DNA of 64,000 nt from GCA-2861595 sp035536185 (GTDB lineage Bacteria; Actinomycetota; Acidimicrobiia; Acidimicrobiales; GCA-2861595). Made by a program: the position numbers and the translations under genes. Each line of letters begins with the position of its first letter. The stretch's first letter is position 1. The stretch is taken from assembly GCA_035536185.1 (NCBI GenBank), contig DATLOM010000056.1, positions 20,197 through 84,196 on the forward strand. Reading direction: 5' to 3'. Under the pieces are notes generated by a model. The model was not told the origin of the DNA and ran no database searches. It saw only the letters and a program-made list of their open reading frames with translations. Positions 57,271 through 64,000 of the stretch are shown one piece after another.

Positions 57271-58124
57271 CTCCGCCCCACGAAAAACGCTTCACCGTCG
57301 GCGGCGGTGTCGACCTCCACGTCGAGGGGTGGCCACCACAGGTCTGCTCCCATCCAGTGGGGTTCGTCCTCGTCCATGGGCTGGCGTCCAACGCGGCGAT
57401 GTGGAGGGGCGTGGCCGAGCGGTTGAAGGCGATGGGCCACGCGGTGGTGGCCGTCGACCAGCGGGGCCACGGCCGCTCGAGCAAACCGAGCGGCGGCTAC
57501 GAGGTCTCGACATTCGTGGCCGACCTGGTCGAGCTGCTCCGCCAGCTTCCCATCCGTCGGCCAGCCCTGGTCGGGCAATCCTTCGGGGGCAACGTGGTGA
57601 TCGAGCTGGCGGCACGGCACCCCGACCTGGTGGCGGGGGTCGCCTGCGTCGATGGCGGGTGGATCGAGCTGTCCGACCACTTCTCCTCCTGGGACGAGTG
57701 CAGCGCGGTGCTGGCGCCGCCGATGTTCGAAGGCAGGCCCTACGACGAGATCGAGAAGCTTCTCCGCAGTGACCGCGCCGATTGGCCGGAGTCGGCTATC
57801 GAGGGCTTGCTCGCCAACTTCGAGGTGCGGGCCGACGGCACGGTGGCGCCTTGGCTCACCAGGCCTCGGCACATCGAGATTCTTCGTTCTCTCTGGGAGC
57901 ACCGCCCGTCGAAGCTGTACCCGTCGGTGCCGGTACCGGTGCTGCTCGTGCCGGCTGTCGACCCCGCGCGACCCGAGGTGTCGGACAGCGATGTCGACAG
58001 GGCGGCGGCGCTCCTGCCCATCGCCCGCCTGCACCCCATGGCCGGGCACCATGACCTGCACGCCCAGCACCCGGAGGCGATGGCCGACCTTCTCCACGAG
58101 TGGGCGGACGACAACTTGTGCTAG
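57264..58124 (+). CDS. Alpha/beta hydrolase
   Basis: A 286-residue protein: VLVHGLASNAAMW, VDQRGHGRSSKP, nucleophile elbow VGQSFGGNV, the acid in VPAVDPARPE and GHHDLHAQHP with the catalytic His. Similar to epoxide-hydrolase and esterase families. GTG 57264 overlaps the preceding oxidoreductase stop. Its TAG lies within the first four bases of the repeat element at 58121-58287. Confidence 0.9.
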   Translation: MVAPPHEKRFTVGGGVDLHVEGWPPQVCSHPVGFVLVHGLASNAAMWRGVAERLKAMGHAVVAVDQRGHGRSSKPSGGYEVSTFVADLVELLRQLPIRRPALVGQSFGGNVVIELAARHPDLVAGVACVDGGWIELSDHFSSWDECSAVLAPPMFEGRPYDEIEKLLRSDRADWPESAIEGLLANFEVRADGTVAPWLTRPRHIEILRSLWEHRPSKLYPSVPVPVLLVPAVDPARPEVSDSDVDRAAALLPIARLHPMAGHHDLHAQHPEAMADLLHEWADDNLC

Positions 58125-58287
58125 TGCACCGGCGCCGATATCACCTGCTGCCTCGACGGCCAGCGATGCCCCTGGCTGCGTTGCTCCTCCTCGAAAGCCG
58201 GCACGGGGGATTCCTTCGTCGTCGCGCCTTGCCAGATGACACCGCTGACTCGCCGATGCACCCAGGCCATATCGGCGACGGAGCACT
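58121..58287. mobile_element. 167-bp MITE-like element, copy 2
   Basis: It begins CTAGTGCACCGGCGCCGATA; the end read inward gives AGTGCTCCGTCGCCGATAT, matching 21 of 25 positions from the AG on. Length equals copy 1 (24852-25018), as do the internal GGCACGG, CCTTCGTC, GCCTTGC and CTCGCCGAT blocks. It is non-coding. The opening CTAG holds the stop codon of the upstream hydrolase. It ends 19 bp before the next gene. Confidence 0.65.
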
Positions 58288-58305
58288 CCCCGTGCGGGAC
58301 CGATC

Positions 58306-59598
58306 ATGAGCGGGGCACTTCCCCGCCTCCTCGCCATCATGGGCTCAGGCGAGACGAGCCCGACGATGGTGAAGACCCACCGCGGCCTCCTCGGGCGCCT
58401 CGGGGCGCCCCCGGTGCCGGCGGTGGTGCTGGACACCCCCTTCGGCTTCCAGGCCAACGCCGACGACCTGACGGCGCGGGCGGTGGAGTACTTCCGTTCG
58501 AGCGTCGGCCAGGAACTGGGGGTGGCCGAGCTCCGTTCGGCGGGCGGTGACGCGCTGGCCTACGAGACGATGCTGGCGCGGGTGCGAGAGGCCCGCTACG
58601 TGTTCTCCGGTCCCGGTAGCCCTTCCTACGCGCTGCGGCAGTGGCGGGATTCGCCGGTCCCGGTGGCCCTGGCCGAGAAGCTCCGCGCCGGCGGTCCGGG
58701 GGGGTGCATCTGCTTCGCCAGCGCGGCGGCGCTGACGCTGGGTGCCGCCAGCGTCCCGGTGTACGAGATCTACAAGGCGGGCGAGCCTCCGCACTGGCTG
58801 GAGGGGCTGAACCTGCTGGCCGAGGCAGGCCTGAATGCAGTTGTGATCCCCCACTTCGACAACGCCGAGGGCGGCACCCACGACACCCGCTTCTGCTACT
58901 TGGGCGAGCAGCGCCTGGCCCGCATGGAGCAGGAGCTGCCCGATGAGACGTTCGTGCTCGGGATCGATGAGCACACCGCGATCGTGCTCGACCTGGATGA
59001 GGGCACAGCGACGGTTAGCGGCCTGGGAACGGTGACGGTCCGGGCTCGGGGAAGGTCGTCGTCGATCCCGAGTGGGTCGAGTGTGGCTATCGCCGAGTTG
59101 GCGGCAATGGCGCTGGAGCGCTTCCCATCTACGGGTGGCGCGCGGGGGGCGGCGCCGTCGCAGGCGGGTGACGGAGGAGCCCCGACGATCGTCGGCGGCG
59201 GACAGTCGTCGTCCTTGCTGGCCGTCGTCCGTCGGACCAGCGTGGCCTTCGACGCGGCCTTGGCCGCCCGTGACGTGCCCGGCGCCGTCCGGGCCATGTT
59301 GGAGCTGGACGAGGCCATGGTGGCCTGGTCCGCCGACTCCCTCCAGTCGGACGAGCGCGACCAGGCCGGAGCGGCGTTGCGTTCGATGATCGTCCGGCTC
59401 GGTGAGCTGGCCCAGGTCGGGACGCGGGATCCCGAGGACCTCGTGCGCCCGTGGGTCGAGTTTCTGCTGGAGCTTCGCAAGTCAGCCCGCAAGGGAGGTC
59501 GCTACGACGACGCCGACCTCATCCGCGACCGCCTGGTGGCGCTGGGCCTCGAGGTCAACGACGCCCCCGAGGGCACGGCGTGGCGTTTGGTAACGTGA
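58306..59598 (+). CDS. Peptidase-S51-like protein fused to a CysS C-terminal-like domain
   Basis: A 430-residue protein. Residues ~8-245 resemble the cyanophycinase/peptidase E (S51) group: IMGSGETSPTMVKTH, CFASAAALTLG at the expected serine elbow, and LGIDEHTAIVLD. Residues ~300-430 are helical and end in LRKSARKGGRYDDADLIRDR, then LGLEVNDAPEGTAWRL, like the C-terminal domain of cysteinyl-tRNA synthetase. No synthetase catalytic motifs are present. The combined function is unknown. tRNA-Glu follows after 21 bp. Confidence 0.85.
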   Translation: MSGALPRLLAIMGSGETSPTMVKTHRGLLGRLGAPPVPAVVLDTPFGFQANADDLTARAVEYFRSSVGQELGVAELRSAGGDALAYETMLARVREARYVFSGPGSPSYALRQWRDSPVPVALAEKLRAGGPGGCICFASAAALTLGAASVPVYEIYKAGEPPHWLEGLNLLAEAGLNAVVIPHFDNAEGGTHDTRFCYLGEQRLARMEQELPDETFVLGIDEHTAIVLDLDEGTATVSGLGTVTVRARGRSSSIPSGSSVAIAELAAMALERFPSTGGARGAAPSQAGDGGAPTIVGGGQSSSLLAVVRRTSVAFDAALAARDVPGAVRAMLELDEAMVAWSADSLQSDERDQAGAALRSMIVRLGELAQVGTRDPEDLVRPWVEFLLELRKSARKGGRYDDADLIRDRLVALGLEVNDAPEGTAWRLVT

Positions 59599-59619
59599 CC
59601 CGGTCCCCCGAAGCGCCTA

Positions 59620-59692
59620 GCCCCCATCGTCTAGCGGCCTAGGACACCACCCTTTCAAGGTGGCGGCACGGGTTCGAATCCCGTTGGGGGTG
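59620..59692 (+). tRNA. tRNA-Glu (anticodon TTC)
   Basis: Acceptor GCCCCCA pairs with TGGGGGT; anticodon loop CTTTCAA with TTC; T-arm GGGTTCGAATCCC; discriminator G. CCA is not encoded. 73 nt. The accessory region begins right at its 3' end. Confidence 0.96.
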
Positions 59693-59725
59693 CAAAGAGG
59701 CCTTGACCCCGTTTGGACGACGCCC

Positions 59726-59947
59726 CTAACGAAGGGCTTCGAGTTCCTCGCCGGTCATGTCGGCCTGGCGCAGGACGGACGCCAAGGTGCCGGTAGCGAG
59801 CTCTCGATGCATTGGCACGATGACAGTCCTGCCGTCGGCATGGCGCAGCTTGCGATGGCTACCTCGCTGCGAGACCTCCTCGAAGCCCGCTCGATGCAAC
59901 CGGCGTACGACATCGTCTCCCGATAGACGAGGAAGACGAGGGTTCAC
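59726..59947 (-). CDS. hicA: HicA-family mRNA interferase toxin
   Basis: A 73-residue double-stranded-RNA-binding-fold protein: LSGDDVVRRLHRAGFEEVSQ, the catalytic His in GSHRKLRH, and VPMHRELATGTLASVLRQA. GTG 59947 overlaps the hicB stop (GTGA). Cleaves mRNA when free; neutralised by HicB. Confidence 0.93.
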   Translation of the reverse strand: MNPRLPRLSGDDVVRRLHRAGFEEVSQRGSHRKLRHADGRTVIVPMHRELATGTLASVLRQADMTGEELEALR

Positions 59948-60150
59948 CCGGCGATGCGGATGTCGATGGGAGCAATGATCGGTGACTCGGGTGCCCCCAG
60001 CCCGGGCTCGTCTTGGAAGTACAGCTCCAGCGCCTCGATCAGGTTTGCCCGTGCCTCGTCGAGGCTCTCGCCCTGGCTGGTCACCTCGACCTCCAGGCAA
60101 CGAGCCACCCACCACGGTCCTTCACGCGTGATAGCGGAAGTCAGGCGCAT
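59944..60150 (-). CDS. hicB: HicB-family antitoxin
   Basis: A 68-residue protein: MRLTSAITREGPWWVARCLE, VTSQGESLDEARANLIEALELYF, the degraded RNase-H-like HicB fold. ATG 60150 has TACCCT 6 nt upstream, so the longer frame running 5' into the HEPN remnant is not the gene. Order is antitoxin first, toxin second. No DNA-binding domain is fused, so autoregulation may need another factor. Confidence 0.88.
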   Translation of the reverse strand: MRLTSAITREGPWWVARCLEVEVTSQGESLDEARANLIEALELYFQDEPGLGAPESPIIAPIDIRIAG

Positions 60151-60438
60151 GGCAACAGGGTAGGCGTACATCCAGGTCCGCATCGTCGTCAACGCGAACG
60201 CCGTCTTCCGCGTGCCCGGCCCCCAGCACCGCTGGATCATCGCCGGCTCGTCCCGAACGGCGGCCGTGTTGCCCGCGACGATCCACAGGCGCTCGACGGC
60301 AAGACGAACGAGAAGGCTGTCGTCCCACTCCGCCTTGTCGGCTGGAACGATCGCCTGGAGCTGTTCGAGTATCTCAACGAGGGTCTGAAGCGCTCGTCGC
60401 CCGTCACAGGGCCGAGGCGGAGGTGGCACCTGGGACAT
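60151..60438 (-). pseudogene. HEPN/HepT-like toxin remnant
   Basis: An open frame whose first ~65 residues (LQTLVEILEQLQAIVPADKA, LVRLAVERLWIVAGNTAAV) resemble the first helices of HepT/DUF86 HEPN proteins. The later region, where the catalytic R-x4-6-H would lie, is unlike the family and the frame then runs into hicB. A frameshift or deletion is likely. Paired with the MNT remnant upstream. Confidence 0.35.
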
Positions 60439-60477
60439 CGTCGGTGATGACGTGCACGTAGGCCCTTACGATCCCAC

Positions 60478-60666
60478 TCAAGGCCCCTGAGATCCGGTTG
60501 GCGGCGCCGTAGCCGGGTTCGGTGCTGTGTGAACCACCAACGTCCCATCCTCAAGGACTCTGGGCGCTTCAAGCCCCAGGGCAGCCGCCTCTTCTCGGAT
60601 CGCATCCGCGTGGTCACGGACCTCGACAAGAGTGGCCTTGCGATCGGCAATAACGGCCTTGGCCAT
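60478..60666 (-). pseudogene. MNT-type antitoxin remnant
   Basis: 62 codons starting MAKAVIADRKATLVEV, with TACGAT 7 nt before the ATG. IREEAAALGLEAPRVL matches the lead-in to the nucleotidyltransferase signature GSxARG-x-DSDxDL, but at that point the sequence becomes unrelated and stops. The promoter survives, the catalytic part does not. Identification is tentative. Confidence 0.35.
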
Positions 60667-60710
60667 GCCCGGCATCGTACGCCTTTCAAGCGACATAGTG
60701 CCGCTCGAAA

Positions 60711-61016
60711 TCAGGTCGAACGGCGTCGTCCGCGTCCTGTCCGGGGCGGCCGAGGATCATCTCCGCCTGGTTCGGCGCGCCGGCGTACAGCCGACGGCCT
60801 AGCCACAGCCACCGGTTCAGCGTCCAGTCCGCCACCGGCGATCTCGTCGACCTCGACCGAACCCGGTACGAGTCGGTTCTCTTCGAGCATGCCCACGACG
60901 TCCGCCAGGAAGAACCGGTACGAACGCGAGCCTGGGATGCGCGAGGCGGGGAGGCGGCCGTCCTGGGCCATCAGCAGCACGGTCCTCGCGTTGAGGCCAA
61001 GGATTTCAGCGACCAT
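60711..61016 (-). CDS. Excisionase-like helix-turn-helix protein, possibly N-terminally truncated
   Basis: From ATG 61016: MVAEILGLNARTVLLMAQDG, LPASRIPGSRSYRFFLADVV, LEENRLVPG form an HTH_17-type winged helix. The first conserved residues (usually LTxxE) fall before the only in-frame ATG, and the C-terminal ~35 residues are not conserved. It may be a decayed antitoxin or island regulator. About 45 bp upstream of the MNT remnant. Confidence 0.45.
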   Translation of the reverse strand: MVAEILGLNARTVLLMAQDGRLPASRIPGSRSYRFFLADVVGMLEENRLVPGSVEVDEIAGGGLDAEPVAVARPSAVRRRAEPGGDDPRPPRTGRGRRRST

Positions 61017-61705
61017 GGCCGTGACACGATCGGCGGGTAGGTCTCCTCGAGCCGGCGCAGCGCGGCGTCGCTCCGGCGGAGTTCGAGGCCAACTGGCTCT
61101 CCCAGGTTGAAAACGAGCCGCTGAGAGCCACGACAAGCGACGCTCTCGGCCCGGTGGTATGACTACTGCGGTCGCTTGCGATCCCCGAGGCAATGTCCTC
61201 GTGGTGCTGGAAAACCCATAACCCCAGCCTCCATCAGACCCGGTGCGGTTCAAGACGCTCGGCGCCAGCGGCTCGCCGCCACCCCAACGGACTATTTCCA
61301 CGGCCGTTGCGGTGTTGTGTGGTGTTGCTGTCGTTGTGTTGGGCGCTTCCGACCACGCTCTACTGCTGGGAGGGCGCCTACAACGCTTCCCGTGGTGAGT
61401 CGCCGGATTGGGGGTTTGTCGCCCTTCTCGTCATCCTTGGCCCTGTTCCATGGGCCTTCGCCATCGGGTATTTCTTTGGGATGCGAAGCGTCAGCCCATG
61501 GGAAGCACGCTCACCTTCACGACGACGGTGCTCGGGCTCGTCTCGGCAGCCGTGCTCTTCATGCGGATCACTCTCTCTGCGCCCTTCTTCTGATCCGTGC
61601 CTAAGTGCCGATCTCCGGCAACTCGGATCAACGGGAGTCCGGAGGCCGCCAGCGACGCTCGTGAGCACCGATCAACCCATAGGAGTCCTTCCTCTGCGGC
61701 GGCCC
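61017..61705. other. Degraded accessory stretch with a frameshifted membrane-protein relic
   Basis: No intact gene is visible. On the plus strand about 61320-61500 encodes hydrophobic segments (VVLLSLCWALPTTLY, GFVALLVILGPVPWAFAIGY), and the next frame continues as MGSTLTFTTTVLGLVSAAVL to a TGA at 61593. This looks like one small membrane protein broken by a single frameshift. The rest shows nothing recognisable. Confidence 0.4.
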
Positions 61706-62083
61706 TCAAACGGCGACAACGTCGAGTCGGGGATCGAGTCGGCGAAGGTCATCGGGATCGGAGGTGACCACGCGCAGTCCGCACTGGCGGGAGAGGACGA
61801 CGACTGAGGCGTCGATCACGTCCGAGGTGCCGGACGCCCCGCACAGCTGGCCAGCTGCCCTCGCTGCGGTGTCGTCGAGGGCGACGACCTGGCACACCAG
61901 CGAGCCGAGAAGCCGGACGAGACGGACTTGGCGAGCACCATCGCGCCACACCTGACCCACGACACCGGCCGGGACGATCAGGGCGTCGCCGTGGTGCAGC
62001 GCCCGCGCCACGATGCCGACGACGCGCCGGTCGTTGCGTTCGAAGCCGACCAGGGCGCCGGCGTCGAGCACGGCACCGCTCAA
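61706..62083 (-). CDS. vapC: VapC-family PIN-domain toxin
   Basis: A 125-residue PIN ribonuclease: AVLDAGALVGFER (first Asp), VIDASVVVLSR and VVTSDPDDLRRL (later acidic residues) form the metal site. Its ATG overlaps the vapB stop (ATGA). Inhibited by VapB. Confidence 0.92.
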   Translation of the reverse strand: MSGAVLDAGALVGFERNDRRVVGIVARALHHGDALIVPAGVVGQVWRDGARQVRLVRLLGSLVCQVVALDDTAARAAGQLCGASGTSDVIDASVVVLSRQCGLRVVTSDPDDLRRLDPRLDVVAV

Positions 62084-62313
62084 CGGCCGAGCGCCCGGTC
62101 GGCCTCGGCCGACTCCTCGGCGGTGAGCGGTCCTCCCGTACCTGCGAGCATCTCGTCCAGCAGGGACGCGAGGTCGTCAAGCTTGCTCTTCTGAGCGATG
62201 GCGTCGGCCACGTAGGCGCTGACACTCGAAGCACGGCCTTGCGCGACGGCCTGGTGAGCCCGTTCGACGAGCTCTGGCGGGAGGCTTATGGCGATCTTTG
62301 CCTTCGTAGTCAT
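62080..62313 (-). CDS. vapB: VapB-type ribbon-helix-helix antitoxin
   Basis: A 77-residue protein: KAKIAISLPPELVERAHQAV and SSVSAYVADAIAQKS form an RHH DNA-binding domain, and the acidic C-terminus (LTAEESAEADRAL) should bind VapC. ATG 62313 is favoured over two upstream ATGs because TATGAT lies 7 nt before it. Confidence 0.88.
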   Translation of the reverse strand: MTTKAKIAISLPPELVERAHQAVAQGRASSVSAYVADAIAQKSKLDDLASLLDEMLAGTGGPLTAEESAEADRALGR

Positions 62314-62320
62314 ACCAACC

Positions 62321-62342
62321 ATCATACCGTAGACGCCTACGG
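62321..62342 (-). promoter_or_regulatory. vapBC promoter and operator
   Basis: TATGAT (62326-62321) is the -10 element. Directly upstream, CCGTAG-ACGC-CTACGG (62327-62342) is a perfect 6-4-6 palindrome in the -35 region, suited to binding the VapBC complex for autoregulation. The rest of 62343-62521 shows no feature. Confidence 0.6.
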
Positions 62343-62521
62343 ACAAGCACCCCGACGTGCCGCTCGATCGCTCCGACCTCAAGCGACAGCCGACACCTGG
62401 CGGGCGGCCGCCGGCGTACCGAACGTCCGGTAGCGAGAGCCCGTCACGCCCAGACTGCGACGAGGTCGCCTGACCTGAAGCCGAGACAGAACAATCCTGG
62501 TTTCGTCAGGAGCGGATCGGA

Positions 62522-64000
62522 TCAGCGCCGCTTGGGAAGGTGACGTCGAACGCGGACGAGCATACGGACCATCTCCTCGGCAAAGTCTTCGCTGGCGGCG
62601 CGAGGGTTGTTGTAGAGCACGTATTCCTTGGCCACGAGGGTGGCCAGATAGTCCAGGAGCCCTGCCTCGTCGTCCCGCACGACCAGATAGTCCTCGTGGC
62701 GATCGTTGTAGAAGACGATGCCGGTGTCGGGCTCGAACCGGCTCCGTGCTTCACCGGGATCGGGATCGGGGCTGACCGATGGCAGATCCGCAATCCGCCG
62801 CCGGTCCGGGCGCGCCTCACCGGGAGGAGTCTTCGCATCGTCACCGGACGGGTCCTCAAGCTCGTGCAGCTCCGGTAGCTCGGGGGCGCCTTTGGTGCCA
62901 CTCGATCCGTTCGGCGAAGCGGAGGATCCATCGAGCGGTGGCTCGAACAGGGCACCCTCGCCTGGCTCGTCGCCGACCGCTGTGCGCATCGGGTTGTCGA
63001 GATCGGCCAGCTCCTTGAGCACGCGCCCGAAAACCCGTCGGATCGTCTCGGCCAGGCGATCAGCGGCCTGGGCGTCCACCTCCTGCGCAAGCTTCTCGGC
63101 TGCATGCTGAATGGCCGGCTCTACCGCCCTGACGGCGTCCACGAAGATCGGGAACGCGTCGCGGTCACGCAGGACAGCTCGTCGTCCGGCGGTCTGCTGG
63201 AGGGCTGCGAACACAACCTGGCCGCCGACCTGGCCGGTCGTCCACGGCGGAACGGCGAACTCCTCGATCTCGGCGATGTCATCGACGATGGTGGTGCCTG
63301 CCCGGCCGACGACGGCCACTCGTCGTCGGCGGGCATCGGGCGGAGACGCCCAGAGAGCGAACTCGATCCGGCCCCACAGGGTGGGACGAGCGGGAACGTC
63401 AAGCTTGATGCCATCCGGCTTCTCCGGCGTCACCAGCTCGACCGAACGGCCCTCCACCACCTCGATGCTGTAATCGCCACGGGTCAGGGCAGGACCACGA
63501 CGCCCTCGGAGGTAGTCGACGACCTTGCGCTGGGTGAGGACCCGAAGCACGTCAGGCTCCAGATCCGACAGCACCACGGTCGTTCCTGGGACCTGCCGGG
63601 CCTTCCTCCGCTCCCGCTCGAGGCTCGCCGTCGCCTTGCCTCGTTCCAGGCGTAGGACCCAGGTCTCGTCCGATCCCTCCGCCCGGGAGATGACGTCGCA
63701 GCGGGCACCGAGCTGCTGGAAGGCCAAGATGCCGATCGCCTTCTCCCCGAGCGTACGATCGTCGCCCGCCTTGGCGGACTCGAACAGGTTGCGGGCGATC
63801 TGCCGAAGCCGGTCGGGCGACATGCCGCGGCCCACGTCGTCAACCGCTATGACGGGGTACCGGCCCCTTCGGCGCAACATCACCCGGATCCTGTCTCCCT
63901 GTCGGCCTGCCTCCACGTACTCGTCGGCGGCGTTCGACACGAACTCGTTGAGCGCATCCTTGGGATCCTGGTAGGCCTGTCCAGAGACCAGAACGGCCTT
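62522..64000 (-). CDS. GHKL-type ATPase protein, N-terminus beyond right edge
   Basis: About 492 residues are visible and the frame is open at base 64000. The N-box DALNEFVSNAADEY, G1 VDDVGRGMSPDRLRQIARNL and GEKAIGILAF identify an HSP90/MORC/histidine-kinase-like ATP-binding fold. The middle is unassigned; residues ~330-400 are a charged Pro-rich linker. The C-terminal part (GIVFYNDRHEDYLVVRDDEA) is unrecognised. No kinase or topoisomerase domains are visible. Its place among toxin-antitoxin genes suggests a defence role, which is inference. Confidence 0.85.
   Translation of the reverse strand, partial: KAVLVSGQAYQDPKDALNEFVSNAADEYVEAGRQGDRIRVMLRRRGRYPVIAVDDVGRGMSPDRLRQIARNLFESAKAGDDRTLGEKAIGILAFQQLGARCDVISRAEGSDETWVLRLERGKATASLERERRKARQVPGTTVVLSDLEPDVLRVLTQRKVVDYLRGRRGPALTRGDYSIEVVEGRSVELVTPEKPDGIKLDVPARPTLWGRIEFALWASPPDARRRRVAVVGRAGTTIVDDIAEIEEFAVPPWTTGQVGGQVVFAALQQTAGRRAVLRDRDAFPIFVDAVRAVEPAIQHAAEKLAQEVDAQAADRLAETIRRVFGRVLKELADLDNPMRTAVGDEPGEGALFEPPLDGSSASPNGSSGTKGAPELPELHELEDPSGDDAKTPPGEARPDRRRIADLPSVSPDPDPGEARSRFEPDTGIVFYNDRHEDYLVVRDDEAGLLDYLATLVAKEYVLYNNPRAASEDFAEEMVRMLVRVRRHLPKRR

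Noticed and set aside
59944..60438. A single 164-codon HEPN-HicB fusion protein
   Set aside because: TACCCT 6 nt before the internal ATG and the complete HicB domain from that ATG indicate an independent hicB; the upstream part is family-unlike near the junction.

Overview
This window looks like the chromosome of a high-GC actinobacterium. The likely class is Acidimicrobiia, which is my inference; no rRNA or marker tree is available. Pointers are mycothiol-type (MshA-like) and ergothioneine (EgtB/C/D) genes, an Rv0500A-like DNA-binding protein next to proC, an RsiG homologue, nickel SOD with its protease, DUF2017 next to clpS, and a split cytochrome b in the quinol:cytochrome c reductase. At least fifteen genes carry a TANNNT hexamer 6-10 nt before the start codon, as in leaderless transcription.

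Layout. 1-4348 (-): a menaquinol:cytochrome c reductase operon (membrane protein, 2x[4Fe-4S] ferredoxin, split cytochrome b, Rieske, cytochrome c cut by the left edge). A membrane cytochrome c and a geranylgeranyl-reductase-like flavoprotein diverge from it (4501-6407, +). 6411-14426 (-): tetrapyrrole genes (hemL, hemB, cobA-hemD fusion, hemC, hemA, precorrin-2 dehydrogenase) headed by rex. 14528-29670: mixed housekeeping and regulation (PAS-SpoIIE-ATPase protein, SAM hydroxide adenosyltransferase, Rv0500A-like HTH, proC, M23 peptidase, mshA-like, rsiG, sodX/sodN, UbiB-like kinase, DksA/TraR). A tRNA-Lys follows, then a type II restriction-modification system with Vsr (29892-32988). 33244-37253 (-): egtD, egtC and egtB, translationally coupled to sdhD, sdhC and an unrecorded 46-residue membrane protein. 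37272-39391 (-): znuB, znuC and zur with a Zur-type box. 39416-43409: serS, an ABC exporter and a luciferase-like oxidoreductase. 43465-52699 (-): a nine-gene operon for a caa3-type cytochrome c oxidase. 52790-59598: ctaA, clpS, DUF2017, degV, plsY and metabolic genes. After a tRNA-Glu at 59620 the window becomes an accessory zone: hicBA, wrecked MNT/HEPN genes, an HTH fragment, vapBC and a GHKL ATPase running off the right edge.

The respiratory genes fit together: quinol oxidation by the bc complex, cytochrome c carriers, caa3 oxidase, heme made by the hem genes and matured by CtaA/CtaB, and redox control by Rex. The most unusual items are (1) a second CoxI-like protein in the oxidase operon that keeps the heme histidines but lacks all three CuB histidines, coupled to a CoxIII paralogue and a cupredoxin protein; (2) two 167-bp intergenic elements with about 25-bp terminal inverted repeats, each supplying the stop codon of the neighbouring gene; (3) a 12-bp perfect inverted repeat enclosing the cobA-hemD start; (4) tiny membrane proteins hidden opposite or between larger genes; and (5) a peptidase-S51-like domain fused to a cysteinyl-tRNA-synthetase-like tail.
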